This document shows, piece after piece, positions 21,690 through 33,391 of a stretch of 64,000 nucleotides of DNA. Source of the DNA: Omphiscola glabra (lineage: Eukaryota > Mollusca > Gastropoda > Lymnaeidae). The stretch covers positions 18,965,284 through 19,029,283 of the forward strand of contig OZ024808.1 in NCBI GenBank assembly GCA_964017045.1, in the 5' to 3' direction. The translations under genes and the position numbers were made by a program. The first letter of the stretch is position 1; each line of letters starts with the position of its first letter. Below the pieces are notes generated by a model. The model was not told where the DNA came from and did no database searches. It worked only from the letters and a program-made list of their open reading frames with translations.

Positions 21690-21890
21690 GAGTACGCTGT
21701 GGATTAGCTGGTGTAGTAGGCTGCGGATTAGCGGGTTTAGTAGGATGTGGATTAGTGTCTTTATTAGTCTGTAGATTAGCTGGTTTGATGGATTAACTTA
21801 TTCAACTTTGATGGATTAAACTCTAATGGAATAACTTGTTTAACATCGAAGGCTGAATTTATTCAACTTTGATGGATTAATTTATTGTGA
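21690..21890. repeat. Degenerate GGATTAGC/GGATTAA tandem repeats
   Basis: Diverged 24-bp-scale units (GTGGATTAGCTGGTGTAGTA-like) pass into units with TTCAACTTTGATGGATTAA. This is an old decayed array. Confidence 0.65.
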
Positions 21891-22254
21891 CATGCTGATA
21901 AAAATTCGGATATGAAATTACAATAATTTAAATGATTTTTAAATGTCCGAAATAAATAAATATAATTTATATAAAATACCTTGTAATTTTAGGGTTTTAA
22001 AAGTATTTTAATTGGCAGAAAAATAATTTTGTTCTTTTTGGCTGAAATAAATCATGTATATTGACTGTAATGAATTACTTATGTGGGCTTGAAAAAAAAT
22101 ATTTACATTGGCTGCACAATAAAATATTTATATTGGCTGCGATAACTTATTACACGCGTCCACGATGAATTCATCTGTGATTTTGTGGTTACAAAAAAAA
22201 TGACCAAATGCATTTCTTTTTTTAAGACAGACTGTTGAAGCAGTGCCATATTAG
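21890..22254. other. No feature seen
   Basis: AT-rich, with two copies of a TATT.ATATTGGCTGC phrase near 22100-22140 and nothing else recognised. Confidence 0.5.
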
Positions 22255-22590
22255 AGTAGCCGTGACAGGTAAGAGCAACCATGACAGATTAGAGTGGCAC
22301 CGACGGATTAATTTGGCACGGATAGATTACCGTTGCAGACGAGTTGGACACTGACATATAACCGTGAACCGATGAGTGTTGTAGTGACAGATTAAAATGA
22401 CAGATAAGTGTGGTAGTGACAGATTAACATGAGAGATTATTCTGGTAGTGACAGATTAACATGACAGATTAGTGTGTTAGTGGCATAGTAACATGACAGA
22501 TTAGTGTGGTCGTGACAGGTTAACATGACAGATTAGTGTGGTCGTGACCGGTTAACATGACAGATTAGTGTGGTGGCGACCGACTCTCGT
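22255..22590. repeat. 32-bp minisatellite, diverged on the left
   Basis: The unit contains GACAGATTAGTGTGGTCGTG followed by ACAGGTTAACAT. The period of 32 was measured between 22495 and 22527. Copies decay to the left (22255-22380). Confidence 0.88.
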
Positions 22591-22920
22591 GCTTTCTCTG
22601 CATCTGTTACACTATTGTGTTGTACAGGGAAAAATCTATCCATACATCTGTTATTCTATTGTGTTGTACTTGGAACGCCATCATTTGAAAATTTGGTAAC
22701 ATAGTTAAACAAAACAATGATTGCTATTAGATATTTTCAGATATTTTCGTGGCCATGTCTTTGTCCTTTCCTATACCGGTATTTGTTTTCATTAATAAGC
22801 TGTGCTGTGCATTTTAAAAATACAATAGTTTCCATAGTGATGAATAAACCGGATAGTTGTTTGTTTGTTTTTTTCGCAGTTACCAAATATATTTACAAAA
22901 AGGAAAAAAAAAGCTGTTGA

Positions 22921-23205
22921 ATTCAAGTCAATATTATATTGTTTCAAGTCAATATTATATTGTTTCAAGTCAATATTATATTGTTTCAAGTCAATATTAT
23001 ATTGTTTCAAGTCAATATTATATTGTTTCAAGTCAATATTATATTGTTTCAAGTCAATATTATATTGTTTCAAGTCAATATTATATTGTTTCAAGTCAAT
23101 ATTATATTGTTTCAAGTCAATATTATATTGCTTCAAGTGAATATTATATTGTTTCAAGTCAATATTATATTATTTCAAGTCAATATTATATTGTTTCAAG
23201 TCATG
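22921..23205. repeat. 21-bp minisatellite (CAAGTCAATATTATATTGTTT)
   Basis: About 13 nearly perfect copies of a 21-bp unit, CAAGTCAATATTATATTGTT plus T. Open frames in several phases on both strands (for example FKSILYC repeats) result from the multiple-of-three period. Confidence 0.95.
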
Positions 23206-23210
23206 CATTT

Positions 23211-23836
23211 TCTTCTTTCTTCGTACATCTCAAGTCATAGGGCAGGAAATTTAAATAATTTAGTGCAATCTTAATGGTAAATATTTTATGCAGACGTCCC
23301 TTAAAAGTTTGATGGGCTACAGAAGGGATTTTTAAAATACCCGTATTCGATATACGCTGCAAATTTATTCCATTGAATGACGTCATAGTTTGTTGGCGGT
23401 TTTCGGCGGAGAGTCGTAAAATGTTTATATAAAAATTACCAAGCGATGGGAAAAAAGCGTTTTATTGCGGGTGTGTGACCGTCACGTGACGATGGGACCT
23501 ATATTGGAATAGTTATTTCATTTGTTACATTATAATCATTGAACGGTCCATCCCAAATGTCAATACTAATAGGACATAATAATAATATTGATCCTAATAA
23601 TAATAATTATTATTATTCCTTTCATTATATTATTTAGTTTAACAAACAATGACGATATGACATGGCATCAACAACAACATAAATATTGATAATTGAAAAG
23701 TATGATTAATAAAAATAGCAGTAATATTCGTAATTAAATATATATATATTGTTGATAACCGATTCCAACTTTAATAAAATGTAATTCCGAATTATTTCAA
23801 ACTGAAGACGACTAATAAAAATGTCACTTTAAAAAG
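23211..23836. other. No gene seen
   Basis: Contains TGACGTCA at about 23379 and GTCACGTGAC at about 23482 in an otherwise AT-rich stretch. These short motifs alone do not make a promoter case. Confidence 0.45.
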
Positions 23837-23861
23837 TATATATCATATATATATATATATG

Positions 23862-23915
<54 letters not shown>
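23837..23915. repeat. (TA)n microsatellite
   Basis: A TA/AT run of about 75 bp, interrupted once by GTATTA. Confidence 0.95.
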
Positions 23916-23917
<2 letters not shown>

Positions 23918-24289
23918 AGTTGCTTCTCTAAATAGTTAGCGAAAGCACATTAGAATGTGTTTTGCCATACCTATTAATGGTATTATTGTAATTAAAAATG
24001 AATGGCATAATCATCTGGCAAACGATTGATGGGTTGTGAAGCTTGTACTTTTGTTTAATGAAAAGCCCCTCAAGGCAACCAGCGCTGAAGACAACCAGCT
24101 CTATTAATATCAAACGCTAAAATAAATTATGACATTAAAAAGGAATATAAAGAGAAACGCCCCCCCTTGAGGCTGTTGTGTTGACTGGTAATAGGTACTT
24201 TATTGTCAAAGAAGATGAGTTATTTAGGTATTATGTATATAAGTTATTTAGATAGCAGATGTCTTTATTGGATTGTAGATAACTTATTT
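23916..24289. other. No feature seen
   Basis: AT-rich intergenic DNA. The 61-codon minus-strand frame has no recognisable motif. Confidence 0.5.
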
Positions 24290-24755
24290 TGATAGTATAG
24301 GCCTATGGCCTATGTTGACAGTACATGACTTGTTGGACAGTATATGACTTATTTTGATAATATATGACTTATTTTGATAATATATGACTTATTTTGATAG
24401 TATATGACTTATTTTGATAGTATATGACTTATTTTAATAGTATAGGACTTATTTTTATATTATATGACTTATTTTGATAATATATGACTTATTTTGATAA
24501 TATATGACTTATTTTGATAATATATGACTTATTTTGATAATATATGACCTATTTTGATAATATATGACTTATTTTGATAATATATGACTTATTTTGATAT
24601 ATATATGACTTATTTTGATAGTATATGACTTATTTTGATAATATATGACTTATTTTGATAATATATGACTTGTTTTGATAATTTATGACTTATTTTGATG
24701 GTATATGACTTATTTTGATAATATATGACTTATTTTGATAGTATATGAATTTATG
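24290..24755. repeat. 20-bp minisatellite (GACTTATTTTGATAATATAT)
   Basis: About 22 copies of GACTTATTTTGATAATATAT with GATAG/GATAA alternation. The first two copies are diverged. Confidence 0.95.
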
Positions 24756-24959
24756 TCAATTTACTAAAAAATTATCTCTTAAAATCACTTTAAAAATGGA
24801 TTGACAAAAATATTTGTGTGATTTTCTTTATGTGTTCGTTTCTTAAGACGGCTCCAATCTATTCAGCTCTTTTTTCTTTCAAACTGCCCTTTATGTGTAT
24901 CATCCTACTAACATGCAATAAGTATAACACTTAGTGATTTCATGCCTAATATATTCGTT

Positions 24960-25200
24960 GTCTTTAACACAGCATTACTTTACACGCATGAAGTCAAGTA
25001 GCTGTGTTTACAAGTAAGCACGTACACACCATTACTTTACACGCATGAAGTCAAGTAGCTGTGTTTAGTTGTATGCGCTTTAACACACCATTACATTACA
25101 CACATGTAGTCAAGTAGTGGTATTTACAAGTAAGCACGTACACACCATTACTTTACACACATGAAGTCAAGTAGGCGTGTTTAGGTGTATGCGCTTCAAT
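24960..25200. repeat. ~58-bp alternating minisatellite (117-bp dimer)
   Basis: Four units of ACACCATTACTTTACACGCA and TGAAGTCAAGTAGCTGTGTT alternate between two distal halves, CAAGTAAGCACGTA and GTTGTATGCGCTT. The real unit is therefore a dimer of about 117 bp, present twice. Confidence 0.85.
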
Positions 25201-25654
25201 GTTATATTTAGCATCAAAAGAAGTCGCGAAAGAATAACATAATGAAAATAGCATTGGGATAAAATTAAATGGCGTTATTCGGGGTCGGCATCTGTTTCAC
25301 TACTCGGGAATCATTGAGATAACCGCACTCTGAAGTTAACTTATTTCGATGGCGAACTATTGTGAAATTGGAATCAATGAACGCAAGACTGTGAGAGGCA
25401 ACACGTTCATAAGCCGTAAACATGGATTACACTGAAATAAAATAGCAATTCAGGGCCCGTCACCCTCGCACGTTAATGCCATCAAGAAATTACGGCCCTT
25501 TGTGTTCTGTGTGTTAAAGAGTCCAACGCACTTCCCCCCCTCCCCCCCCCCCCCCCCCGGTTTAACGTAAACCCGTTAAAATAGATCAGTTATGTTTAAA
25601 AAAATTGAACAATAATGGGAAGGGATAAAAGAGGGCGACTCGACATGAATACGT
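25201..25654. other. No gene seen; long poly(C)
   Basis: Unique-looking sequence containing a long C-rich run at about 25531-25558. Confidence 0.5.
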
Positions 25655-25880
25655 GTGTCTGTGTACTCAGGACACGAGTCTGTGTCGGGTGTGTCTGTGT
25701 GCTCGGGACACGAGTCTGTGTGTCGGGTGTGTCTGTGTACTCGGGACACGAGTCTGTGTGTCGGGTGTGTCTGTGTACTCAGGACACGAGTCTGTGTGTC
25801 GGGTGTGTCTGTGTACTCAGGACACGAGTCTGTGTGTCGGGTGTGTCTGTGTACTAAGGACACGAGTCTGTGTGTCGAGG
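25655..25880. repeat. 38-bp minisatellite
   Basis: Six copies of a 38-bp unit with TCGGGTGTGTCTGTGTACTC and AGGACACGAGTCTGTGTG. The 38-bp period rotates frames, and all three plus-strand frames are open, giving overlapping spurious ORFs. Confidence 0.93.
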
Positions 25881-25924
25881 TTGACGCTGGTTGTAGACGC
25901 AGGCTCATGTCCGGACTGATGCCA

Positions 25925-26300
25925 GCTGTACAAATAGCGTCAGTCCCAACAGACAGTGTGTCTACTTTACTCTACAGCCAGCGTCAGTCCCAACAGACAG
26001 TGTGTCTACTTTACAAATAGTGTCAGTCCTGACATAGACATTGTGTCTACTTTACAAATAGCGTCAGTCCTGACATAGACATTGTGTCTACTTTACAAAT
26101 AGTGTCAGTCCTGACATAGACATTGTGTCTACTTTACAAATAGTGTCAGTCCTGACATAGACATTGTGTCTACTTTACAAATAGTGTCAGTCCTGACATA
26201 GACATTGTGTCTACTTTACAAATAGTGTCAGTCCTGACATAGACATTGTGTCCACTTTACAGATAACGTCAGTCCTGACATAGACATTGTGTCTACTCTT
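25925..26300. repeat. 41-bp minisatellite
   Basis: About nine copies of a unit with CTGACATAGACATTGTGTCT and ACTTTACAAATAGTGTCAGT. The period of 41 was measured from TTGTGTCTAC at 26041 and 26082. The leftmost copies carry CCAACAGACAGTG instead. Confidence 0.93.
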
Positions 26301-27424
26301 CAACATATCGATCCTAGGTGGGGGTACTACGCTATAAAAAAAAACGTCTTTTTATAATAATAATCAAGTCAATGAGAAAACAATTTCAGATTCAATTACA
26401 TCTCCCTATCACGATGGTAACTAAATATAAATTTTTATATAAATTATTATTGCGAAAATTATAAATGATATCCGTAAATTATGGGTGGGTGAAGTAAAAT
26501 TAAAATATTTTGGGACGATATAAGGATGTATGAATGATAATTCTATAATAATCCCATATGATATTATGTACACAAAAAATTACATATAGAATTTTGTATG
26601 AAAATATGTAGCCTATATACAAATTACATACATACGTTTATATGATAATACTATACACAAGATACATATAGAAGTTGATATGATAAAATGTATACAAAAG
26701 ATACATATAGAAACCCGTAAGATAATATGTAATTACAAGATACATATAGAATCCTGAACGATAATGGCTAGACCGAAACAAACTAGGTATAGAAAGGGAA
26801 TATATTGATATGAATCAACACGATCACGAGATCCGGCGTTACCATCTCACAACCCGCTACGCAGAATCATGGCTATAAAATAAATTGCATCAAAACTTAT
26901 CCGTGGTGATAATAAATTAATATTTATGAAAAAAAGTTTAAAATGTTTAAAAGTTTATAACAATAAATTTTTATATATATTTTTTCCACTTTTTTCCATT
27001 GCATTGAAAACAAAAATATATAATAAATTAACCCGATTAATTAATCCATCATTTCTAGGACAGAGATCCATTGAAAGCACCGGGGGATGTTAGTGGCTAC
27101 ATAGATCTATACATAGCTTAGGATTAGCCTAAACCTAATCCTTTTTTTAAAAAAAGTGCATAGACCTTTACGTCTTTTAATACACACGGGCGTAGCATAA
27201 AAACAAAATATCTCTAACCTATTGAGCTGAGATATTGAGTCACACGTTCAGAATGTGTGTTGCTTGTTTGTGGATTGTGTGTCTGTGTGCACATGCGAGT
27301 GTGTGTGCGTGTGTGTGTGTCCGTGTGTGCGTGTGTTTGAATGAATTTCTTGGTGCAAGACTGCTGAAATATCCAAAACATTGTCTTTGTTAAAAAAACA
27401 ACACAACTATTTAACAATGCTGAA
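26301..27424. other. No gene; weak ~45-bp repeats and a GT-rich patch
   Basis: Three to four diverged copies of an ACAAGATACATATAGAA...GATAATATGTA unit lie at about 26565-26760. A (GT)-rich patch is at 27285-27335. The rest is AT-rich, with no exon signature. Confidence 0.5.
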
Positions 27425-27427
27425 AAA

Positions 27428-27522
27428 CTGGATGTCGTGATAACGTCGTTACAAATGTCGCGATAAATGTCGTTATAAATGTCGTGATAATGTCGTTATA
27501 AAAGTCGTTATAATTGTCGTGG
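27428..27522. repeat. Short ~16-bp tandem repeat (GTCGTTATAAAT)
   Basis: Five to six degenerate copies of ATGTCGTTATAAATGTCGTG-type phrases. Confidence 0.75.
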
Positions 27523-28364
27523 TTGAAGGAACTGTACAAAGATGTCTACGCGGGGGAAAGTCGTTAATGACGCTATATGTTCACAAATGATGATTCTCTA
27601 GGTCTATGTGTGTATGGCTGTAATACCATGTTCATATGGCGCGCAAAATAAAATTGCCAGAAATTAGCACAAATCGGAATTCGTATAAAGTGCGCTACTT
27701 GAAGTAATGTTTTGCGACAGTAACTTTAGCAGATGGGAAGTTCACTCATCGCCGCCGCCAATTGTTTGGCGCGCTATTTCTTGTCAGTGATAAAGTAATT
27801 CAACGACATTATTTTATAGGAATCAAAGTAAGTTAAGGACGTGTCACGGGGCGCAAAGAAGACAGTCAGTGTGATTGAAAGACAACGGACTTAAGGAAAT
27901 AAACAAAAAATAAATCCAAGACTATATTTTGACAATGTTGTCAAATAATAGCATTAATAATAATAATAAGTTATAATAATAAATCTTAGCCTTATTATTA
28001 AAAAAAAGTTTATAAGACAATGGTTATAATTAGTTATTATTATTATCCTTATATTAATAATAAATTAGAAGCAGGAGAAGACGATTCTTGTGATACGCTT
28101 GCCACCTAAGTGACGATATTTCAAGACTAAAAGGATATTCACATTTATTTCAAGAAACCATAGCGTTATTAACAAAATGTTCACATCCCGAATGTTCAGA
28201 AAAGCCAATAAACTAACTTAGTTGGATATTGTAAATCTTACGCCTTATTAGGAAATATATTTTTTAAAAAAACGATCAAATATTTAATAATTTAAAAAAT
28301 AATAATAGGCGTTTGAAGGAGGGAAAATACAATTGATGAGAAATGTGTAAGCGATATTCTAGAT
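27521..28364. other. No gene; repeat family C copy 2 inside
   Basis: At 27716-27785 lies the plus-strand copy of the family C repeat also found inverted at 10938-11000. The remainder is AT-rich, with AATAATAAT runs. Confidence 0.5.
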
Positions 28365-29944
28365 AAGCCTAGGTCAGAGTAAATTTGGCCGTAGTAACAT
28401 AAGCCTAGATGAGAGTCAACCGGGCCGTAGTAACATAAGCCTAGATGAGAGTAAACCAGGCCGTATTAACATAAGCCTAGATGAGAGTAAACTAGGCCGT
28501 ATTAACATAAGCCTAGATGAGAGTAAACCAGGCCATAGTAACATAAGCCTAGATGAGAGTAAACCAGGCCGTAGTAACATAAGCCTAGATGAGAGTCAAC
28601 CAGGCCGTAGTAACATAAGCCTAGATGAGAGTCAACCAGGCCGTAGTAACATACGCCTAGATGAGAGTAAACCAGGCCGTAGTAACATAAGCCTAGATGA
28701 GAGTAAACCAGGCCGTAGTAACATACGCCTAGATGAGAATAAACCAGGCCGTAGTAACATAAGCCTAGATGAGAGTAAACCAGGCCGTAGTAACATAAGC
28801 CTAGATGAGAGTCTACCAGGCCGTAGTAACATACGCCTAGATGAGAGTAAACCAGGCCGTAGTAACATAAGCCTAGATGAGAGTAAACCAGGCCGTAGTA
28901 ACATAAGCCTAGATGAGAGTAAACCAGGTCGTAGTAACATAAGCCTAGCTGAGAGTCAACCGGGCCGTAGTAACATAAGCCTAGATGAGAGTCTACCGGG
29001 CCGTAGTAACATAAGCCTAGCTGAGAGTCAGCCGGGCCGTAGTAACATAAGCTTAGATGAGAGTCAACCAGGCCGTAGTAACATAAGCCTAGATGAGAAT
29101 AAACCAGGCCGTAGTAACATAAGCCTAGATGAGAGTAAACCAGGCCGTAGTAACATAAGCCTAGATGAGAGTAAACCAGGCCGTAGTAACATAAGCTTAG
29201 ATGAGAGTCAACCAGGCCGTAGTAACATAAGCCTAGATGAGAGTCAACCAGGCCGTAGTAACATAAGCCTAGATGAGAGTCAACCAGGCCGTAGTAACAT
29301 ACGCCTAGATGAGAGTAAACCAGGCCGTAGTAACATAAGCCTAGATGAGAGTCAACCAGGCCGTAGTAACATACGCCTAGATGAGAGTAAACCAGGCCGT
29401 AGTAACATAAGCCTAGATGAGAGTAAACCAGGCCGTAGTAACATACGCCTAGATGAGAATAAACCAGGCCGTAGTAACATAAGCCTAGATGAGAGTAAAC
29501 CAGGCCGTAGTAACATAAGCCTAGATGAGAGTCTACCAGGCCGTAGTAACATACGCCTAGATGAGAGTAAACCAGGCCGTAGTAACATAAGCCTAGATGA
29601 GAGTAAACCAGGCCGTAGTAACATAAGCCTAGATGAGAGTAAACCAGGTCGTAGTAACATAAGCCTAGCTGAGAGTCAACCGGGCCGTAGTAACATAAGC
29701 CTAGATGAGAGTCTACCGGGCCGTAGTAACATAAGCCTAGCTGAGAGTCAGCCGGGCCGTAGTAACATAAGCTTAGATGAGAGTCAACCAGGCCGTAGTA
29801 ACATAAGCCTAGATGAGAATAAACCAGGCCGTAGTAACATAAGCCTAGATGAGAGTAAACCAGGCCGTAGTAACATAAGCCTAGATGAGAGTAAACCAGG
29901 CCGTAGTAACATAAGCTTAGATGAGAGTCAACCAGGCCGTAGTA
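28365..29944. repeat. 36-bp minisatellite with 720-bp higher-order duplication
   Basis: About 44 copies of AGATGAGAGTAAACCAGGCC plus GTAGTAACATAAGCCT. The variant pattern of 28612-29224 recurs with no difference I could see at 29332-29944, an offset of 720 bp (20 units). This indicates a recent segmental duplication inside the array. The two identical 102-codon minus-strand ORFs (MLLRPGLLSSRL repeats) are products of it and not genes. Confidence 0.96.
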
Positions 29945-30355
29945 AGATCAACTTTACATTCGACGTAAGAAAATATTGGCGGCGTCTTGCCAACTTAAAC
30001 CCATCCAGTTCGCCCAATAGAACAATCATATCAAATGTAAATAAACCATCTCACGCGTTCCTTGCTCGGCTTCTTCTGCTGAACGATCTCACTTTTAAAC
30101 AAATGTGCGTTTGATCTGATTGAATTCCCATAATCAAATATTTGAGCCGGGCCCGTTGTATCGATACGTCATAGATCAACCCTAGACGCCCTAATGATTT
30201 TTTTTTTGTTGTTTCACGTATTATATTTATCTATAGATCAACGGATTGTTCAACTAGCTTCATATTACATAATAACAGCATTAATACCGTTTAATATAAA
30301 CATAACAATGGCAGTCTTTGTCTTTCTTTCCATACTGACCATACCAACAGTCACT
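29945..30355. other. No feature seen
   Basis: Unique-looking sequence between the 36-bp array and a MITE. Nothing recognised. Confidence 0.5.
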
Positions 30356-30534
30356 AAGCGTCGGTTCACACGATCAAATTTCCCGTCAGATTGTTGCATG
30401 AACGCACTATTTTTGTGCGTGGTTTCTTTTTTTCGGAAATTTGATCAAATAGTAATATGAAAGTTGTGACAAGGCTTCATACACGAATTGCATCAAAGGC
30501 TTGAAGGAAAATCGGATCGTGTGAACCGACCCTA
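30356..30534. mobile_element. MITE of the AAGCGTC family, short form
   Basis: It starts AAGCGTCGGTTCACACGATC and ends GGATCGTGTGAACCGACCCT. The interior (AACGCACTATTTTTGTGCGT, TTTGATCAAATAG, CATACACGAATTGCATCAAA) is colinear with 10320-10496 of the longer copy. It is non-coding. Confidence 0.8.
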
Positions 30535-30535
30535 A

Positions 30536-31296
30536 ATGGGGGATTTTTAACTTTTCCTTTATGTCAACATTCTCTTTTCAATATTGTTTCATGGTATCTG
30601 ATTTTATTTTTTTAAGTTAATTTTTTTTTTTTAAAATGTTGGATTACATATTCCATTTAAAGTTTAGTTTAAAATATTTGCTGTTTTTTTTTTTTAAATT
30701 GTGTGTTTATTTTTTTATTTTAAGCGTCTTAAAAAGGTTCTTTTGTTCACAGTCGCTAGAAATGAAAACCCGATCCGAGTCTTGTCATTATCATTCAACA
30801 AGTGAACGAAAATAAAAATCTCCATGCATCCATAAAATACAGAAAATTAAGAATATTTGTTATAGCAACAACAACAACAAAGCAACAACGTTGACAACAT
30901 ATCACTTAGGCCTAACATTAAACTTCAACATAATCCACAAAAATAAGAACTATAACTATAGGGCTAATCCTAACCTTAAAACTTCAAGTTTTATTTTCAA
31001 CTTAAATTTTCAAATCCGATACTAATAGTTACAATATAGTTACAATAGCTTTTTCGGAGCGTTCCGTAAAAATAGGGTAATTTTTTTTTACCCAATAAAT
31101 CTCATAATAATTTCTACCGACACATTAAATTGTACATAAATTGACACGTTTAAATTAAGTACTATATTACACATTAACTTTGGCAATAAAATTACACACT
31201 AAATATTAACACGTTTAAATTGCGCATCAAATTACAATTTTTAAAAATGTATTTGAAACGAACAATCGCACAAATTAACCATAAAAATCGACCTAC
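30536..31296. other. No feature seen; would be intronic to the candidate exon
   Basis: AT-rich DNA with poly(T) runs, directly downstream of the donor of the minus-strand candidate exon. It is probably intron if that exon is real. Confidence 0.45.
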
Positions 31297-31499
31297 CTGT
31301 GATGCTGGGGATGTAGAGACCATTTAAGGTGCTCTCCGTCTGTCGGGGGTGGAAATTGGCCACCATCTCTCTGTTTACATTCGCCGTTTTGAGCGATCTG
31401 GTGCTCGAATGAGCACCCAAGACTGTATCGGAGTTATCGATATCCGACAGGGAGGATGATGATGACGAGGAAGAGAAATGAGACGAACGCTTCATACCA
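31297..31499 (-). CDS. Candidate internal coding exon, unidentified protein
   Basis: This is the best coding candidate in the window. On the minus strand a polypyrimidine acceptor (GTGTTCCTCTTACAG) precedes the exon and a strong donor (ACAG|GTAGGT) follows it. The 203 bp between them are open in one frame: GMKRSSHFSSSSSSSSLSDI, then DNSDTVLGAHSSTRSLKTA, then NVNREMVANFHPRQTESTLN and GLYIPSIT. The exon enters with one base finishing a codon and leaves with one base of the next. Its Ser-rich, mixed-charge, non-repetitive composition is unlike the low-complexity frames around it and suits a disordered linker or cytoplasmic tail. I do not recognise the family. A serine run could be chance, but both splice sites being in place is unlikely by accident. 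No partner exon was identified. Confidence 0.6.
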
Positions 31500-31955
31500 C
31501 TGTAAGAGGAACACAGGTTAATCCATGGGGATACATCAGGCGTGTGATTATAGGAGGAGGATTGCTGAACATATACATACACATATATATCCCACACGCG
31601 GTACGGATTATGCCGACTGCGACATCGCCGTCATGAAACAACACAAAACTTGGAAACCCAGGGCCGTGGGGGACGGGAGGGGGTGGGGGGGGGGGAGAAA
31701 AGCTCGCCTCCCTGGTTCAGGCGCTTGTCAGCGCGGGGTGACTGGGTACGCTCAGCGCTTCGACCCATGGCGAGGAAAAAGGGACGGCTTTTGTCCGAAG
31801 TGGGGGGAACTTTCTACGGTAACCCGTTTGTATCAAATTTGTTTTTTTTTAAATAGGAAGACAAGAGGAATAGAGCCTTGAGTCGTAAAAGGAAATGAGC
31901 GAAACTTAAGTATGGGAAAACCTGGGGGGGGGGGGGGGGCGGGGTGGAAAAGGCG
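31500..31955. other. No confident feature
   Basis: Contains G-runs near 31675-31695 and 31923-31940. The 118-codon plus-strand frame at 31525-31881 has no recognisable domain. It would be the upstream intron of the minus-strand exon. Confidence 0.45.
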
Positions 31956-32110
31956 CAACCAAACTATCAACGTGTCGGCAAGAAGCCTTCTTCAGCGAAC
32001 AAACAACAATAGAAACAATATAAAATATTTAAAAAAACAAAAACAAAACAAAACAACCTAGCTGCAATGTAGTAATCGAGAAGACAGCAAAAGGAATGTG
32101 TCATAAATGG
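31956..32110 (-). mobile_element. Retroelement-like fragment related to 19432-19693
   Basis: On the minus strand it reads GCTGAAGAAGGCTTCTTGCC then GACACGTTG, matching the motif in the insert at 19432-19693. The downstream blocks TAGCT...GTAGT, GAGAAGACAGCAAA and GTGTCATAAA also correspond. Again CUGANGA is intact but GAAA is replaced by GACA. It is fragmentary and non-coding. Confidence 0.5.
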
Positions 32111-32503
32111 ATTGTTATCACCTGCCCGGCCAGGCTTTTCTGACATTGACCCAAGTTTTCGTGCCTGTGTACATGTGCAGACTTGTAAAGTTTCAAATCC
32201 ATTACCAGGAAAATGAAAAAAAAAAAAAAAAAACTTAAAAAAACTAAAAAAATTATCGTTAAAATATATCTAAGTATAGACTATATTTTAAAATGTAAAG
32301 CAAACAAAAAAACAAAAACACAAACAAAAAACCCACCAAAAAACCCACATGAATGCCATTGAAAAAGTTGACGGGAAAACGTCCGAGTTTTTTCTTGTTA
32401 TTTGTAGTCTTGAAGTAGACGGACATAGATATGAACCGAACAGCTAAAGGAACAAATAGAATTGTATCTAAAAAAAAAGGAAACCTTTAAACTTTGTTAA
32501 CCT
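32111..32503. other. No feature seen
   Basis: A-rich, with an AAACAAAAACA stretch at 32300-32345 and nothing further. Confidence 0.5.
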
Positions 32504-32778
32504 AAGGGTAGTGGCACTGGCGGGTAGTGGCACTGGCGGGTAGTGGCACTGGCGGGTAGTGGCACTGGCGGGTAGTGGCACTGGCGGGTAGTGGCACTGG
32601 TGGGTAGTGGCACTGGCGGGTAGTGGCACTGAATTTAGTGGTACTGGCGGGTAGTGGCACTGAATGTAGTGGCACTGTCATATAATTGCACTGACATGTA
32701 GTTGCACTGGCGGGTAGTGGCACTGACATGTATTGGCACTGTCTTGTAGTGGCACTGTCTTGTAGTGGCACTAGCTTG
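32504..32778. repeat. 16-bp minisatellite (GGGTAGTGGCACTGGC)
   Basis: About 17 copies of GGGTAGTGGCACTGGC, homogeneous on the left and diverging to TGTAGTGGCACTGTCT on the right. Confidence 0.95.
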
Positions 32779-32803
32779 TAGGAAAGTCGATCCGCCTCTG
32801 TTG

Positions 32804-32966
32804 CAGGGGAGTCATTTCAGGTTTTTTTATTGTCAAAATGGTTGGGGGGGGGGGGAAACAAAACTTGGTCGGCTTGTTAAGTTGACTATTACTTGAGCAA
32901 TTTAAATAAAACCTGCAAATTCAGGGAAAAGTTTGAGGGGGACAAATGACCCAAATGACGCCCCTG
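32804..32966. mobile_element. MITE with CAGGGG termini, copy 2
   Basis: It begins CAGGGGAGTCATTTCAGG and ends CAAATGACGCCCCTG. It shares TTGGTCGGCTTGTTAAGTT and TTTAAATAAAACCTGCAAAT with the copy at 4684-4887. I could not define a clean target duplication here. Confidence 0.75.
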
Positions 32967-33001
32967 CTGTTTGAGTTGAAAGGTCAACCAAGTCAACATG
33001 A

Positions 33002-33060
33002 TTTTAGCGCAGCAGGTAGCACGCAAGATGCTAACGCTAAAGAAGGAGGTTTAACCCCCC
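33002..33060 (+). repeat. tRNA-like SINE head (tentative)
   Basis: TAGCGCAGCAGGTAGCAC fits the Pol III A box (TRGYNNANNNG). About 44 bp later GGTTTAACCCC matches the B box except for one base. The spacing is tRNA-like, but it does not fold into an obvious intact tRNA and runs into poly(C). It could be a decayed SINE head or coincidence. Confidence 0.35.
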
Positions 33061-33391
33061 CCCCCCCCCCAGCCATCAGAATGTTCTGGTGCCAATTCTA
33101 CTGTTTCTTATTACGTTGAAGCGTTTTGATCCCAGAGACTGTTTGAAACTAAAATGGTGGAAACTTAAAAAAAAAAATTAATAATTTGATGAAGTTCCAG
33201 TCGTTATTGTGATTTTAGGTCAATTCGCAACGAACACTGCCGACGCTTCTGTTAATGTAACTGACAGTTGCATCAAATAGTTGCCGTGGACAGGGACCAT
33301 GCCAATCGAGAAGGTCCTTTCCCTAGAGACCCATGTCAAAACAACAGAAACTTTTCAGAAAAAGTATGACAGGACAACTAAGGCTGGATTG
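33061..33391. other. No feature seen
   Basis: Mixed sequence; nothing recognised. Confidence 0.5.

Noticed and set aside
28365..29944. Regular 36-bp repeats as a CRISPR array
   Set aside because: Repeats are contiguous with no unique spacers, in eukaryotic DNA, and no cas genes exist. The same applies to the 33-, 36- and 39-bp arrays elsewhere.
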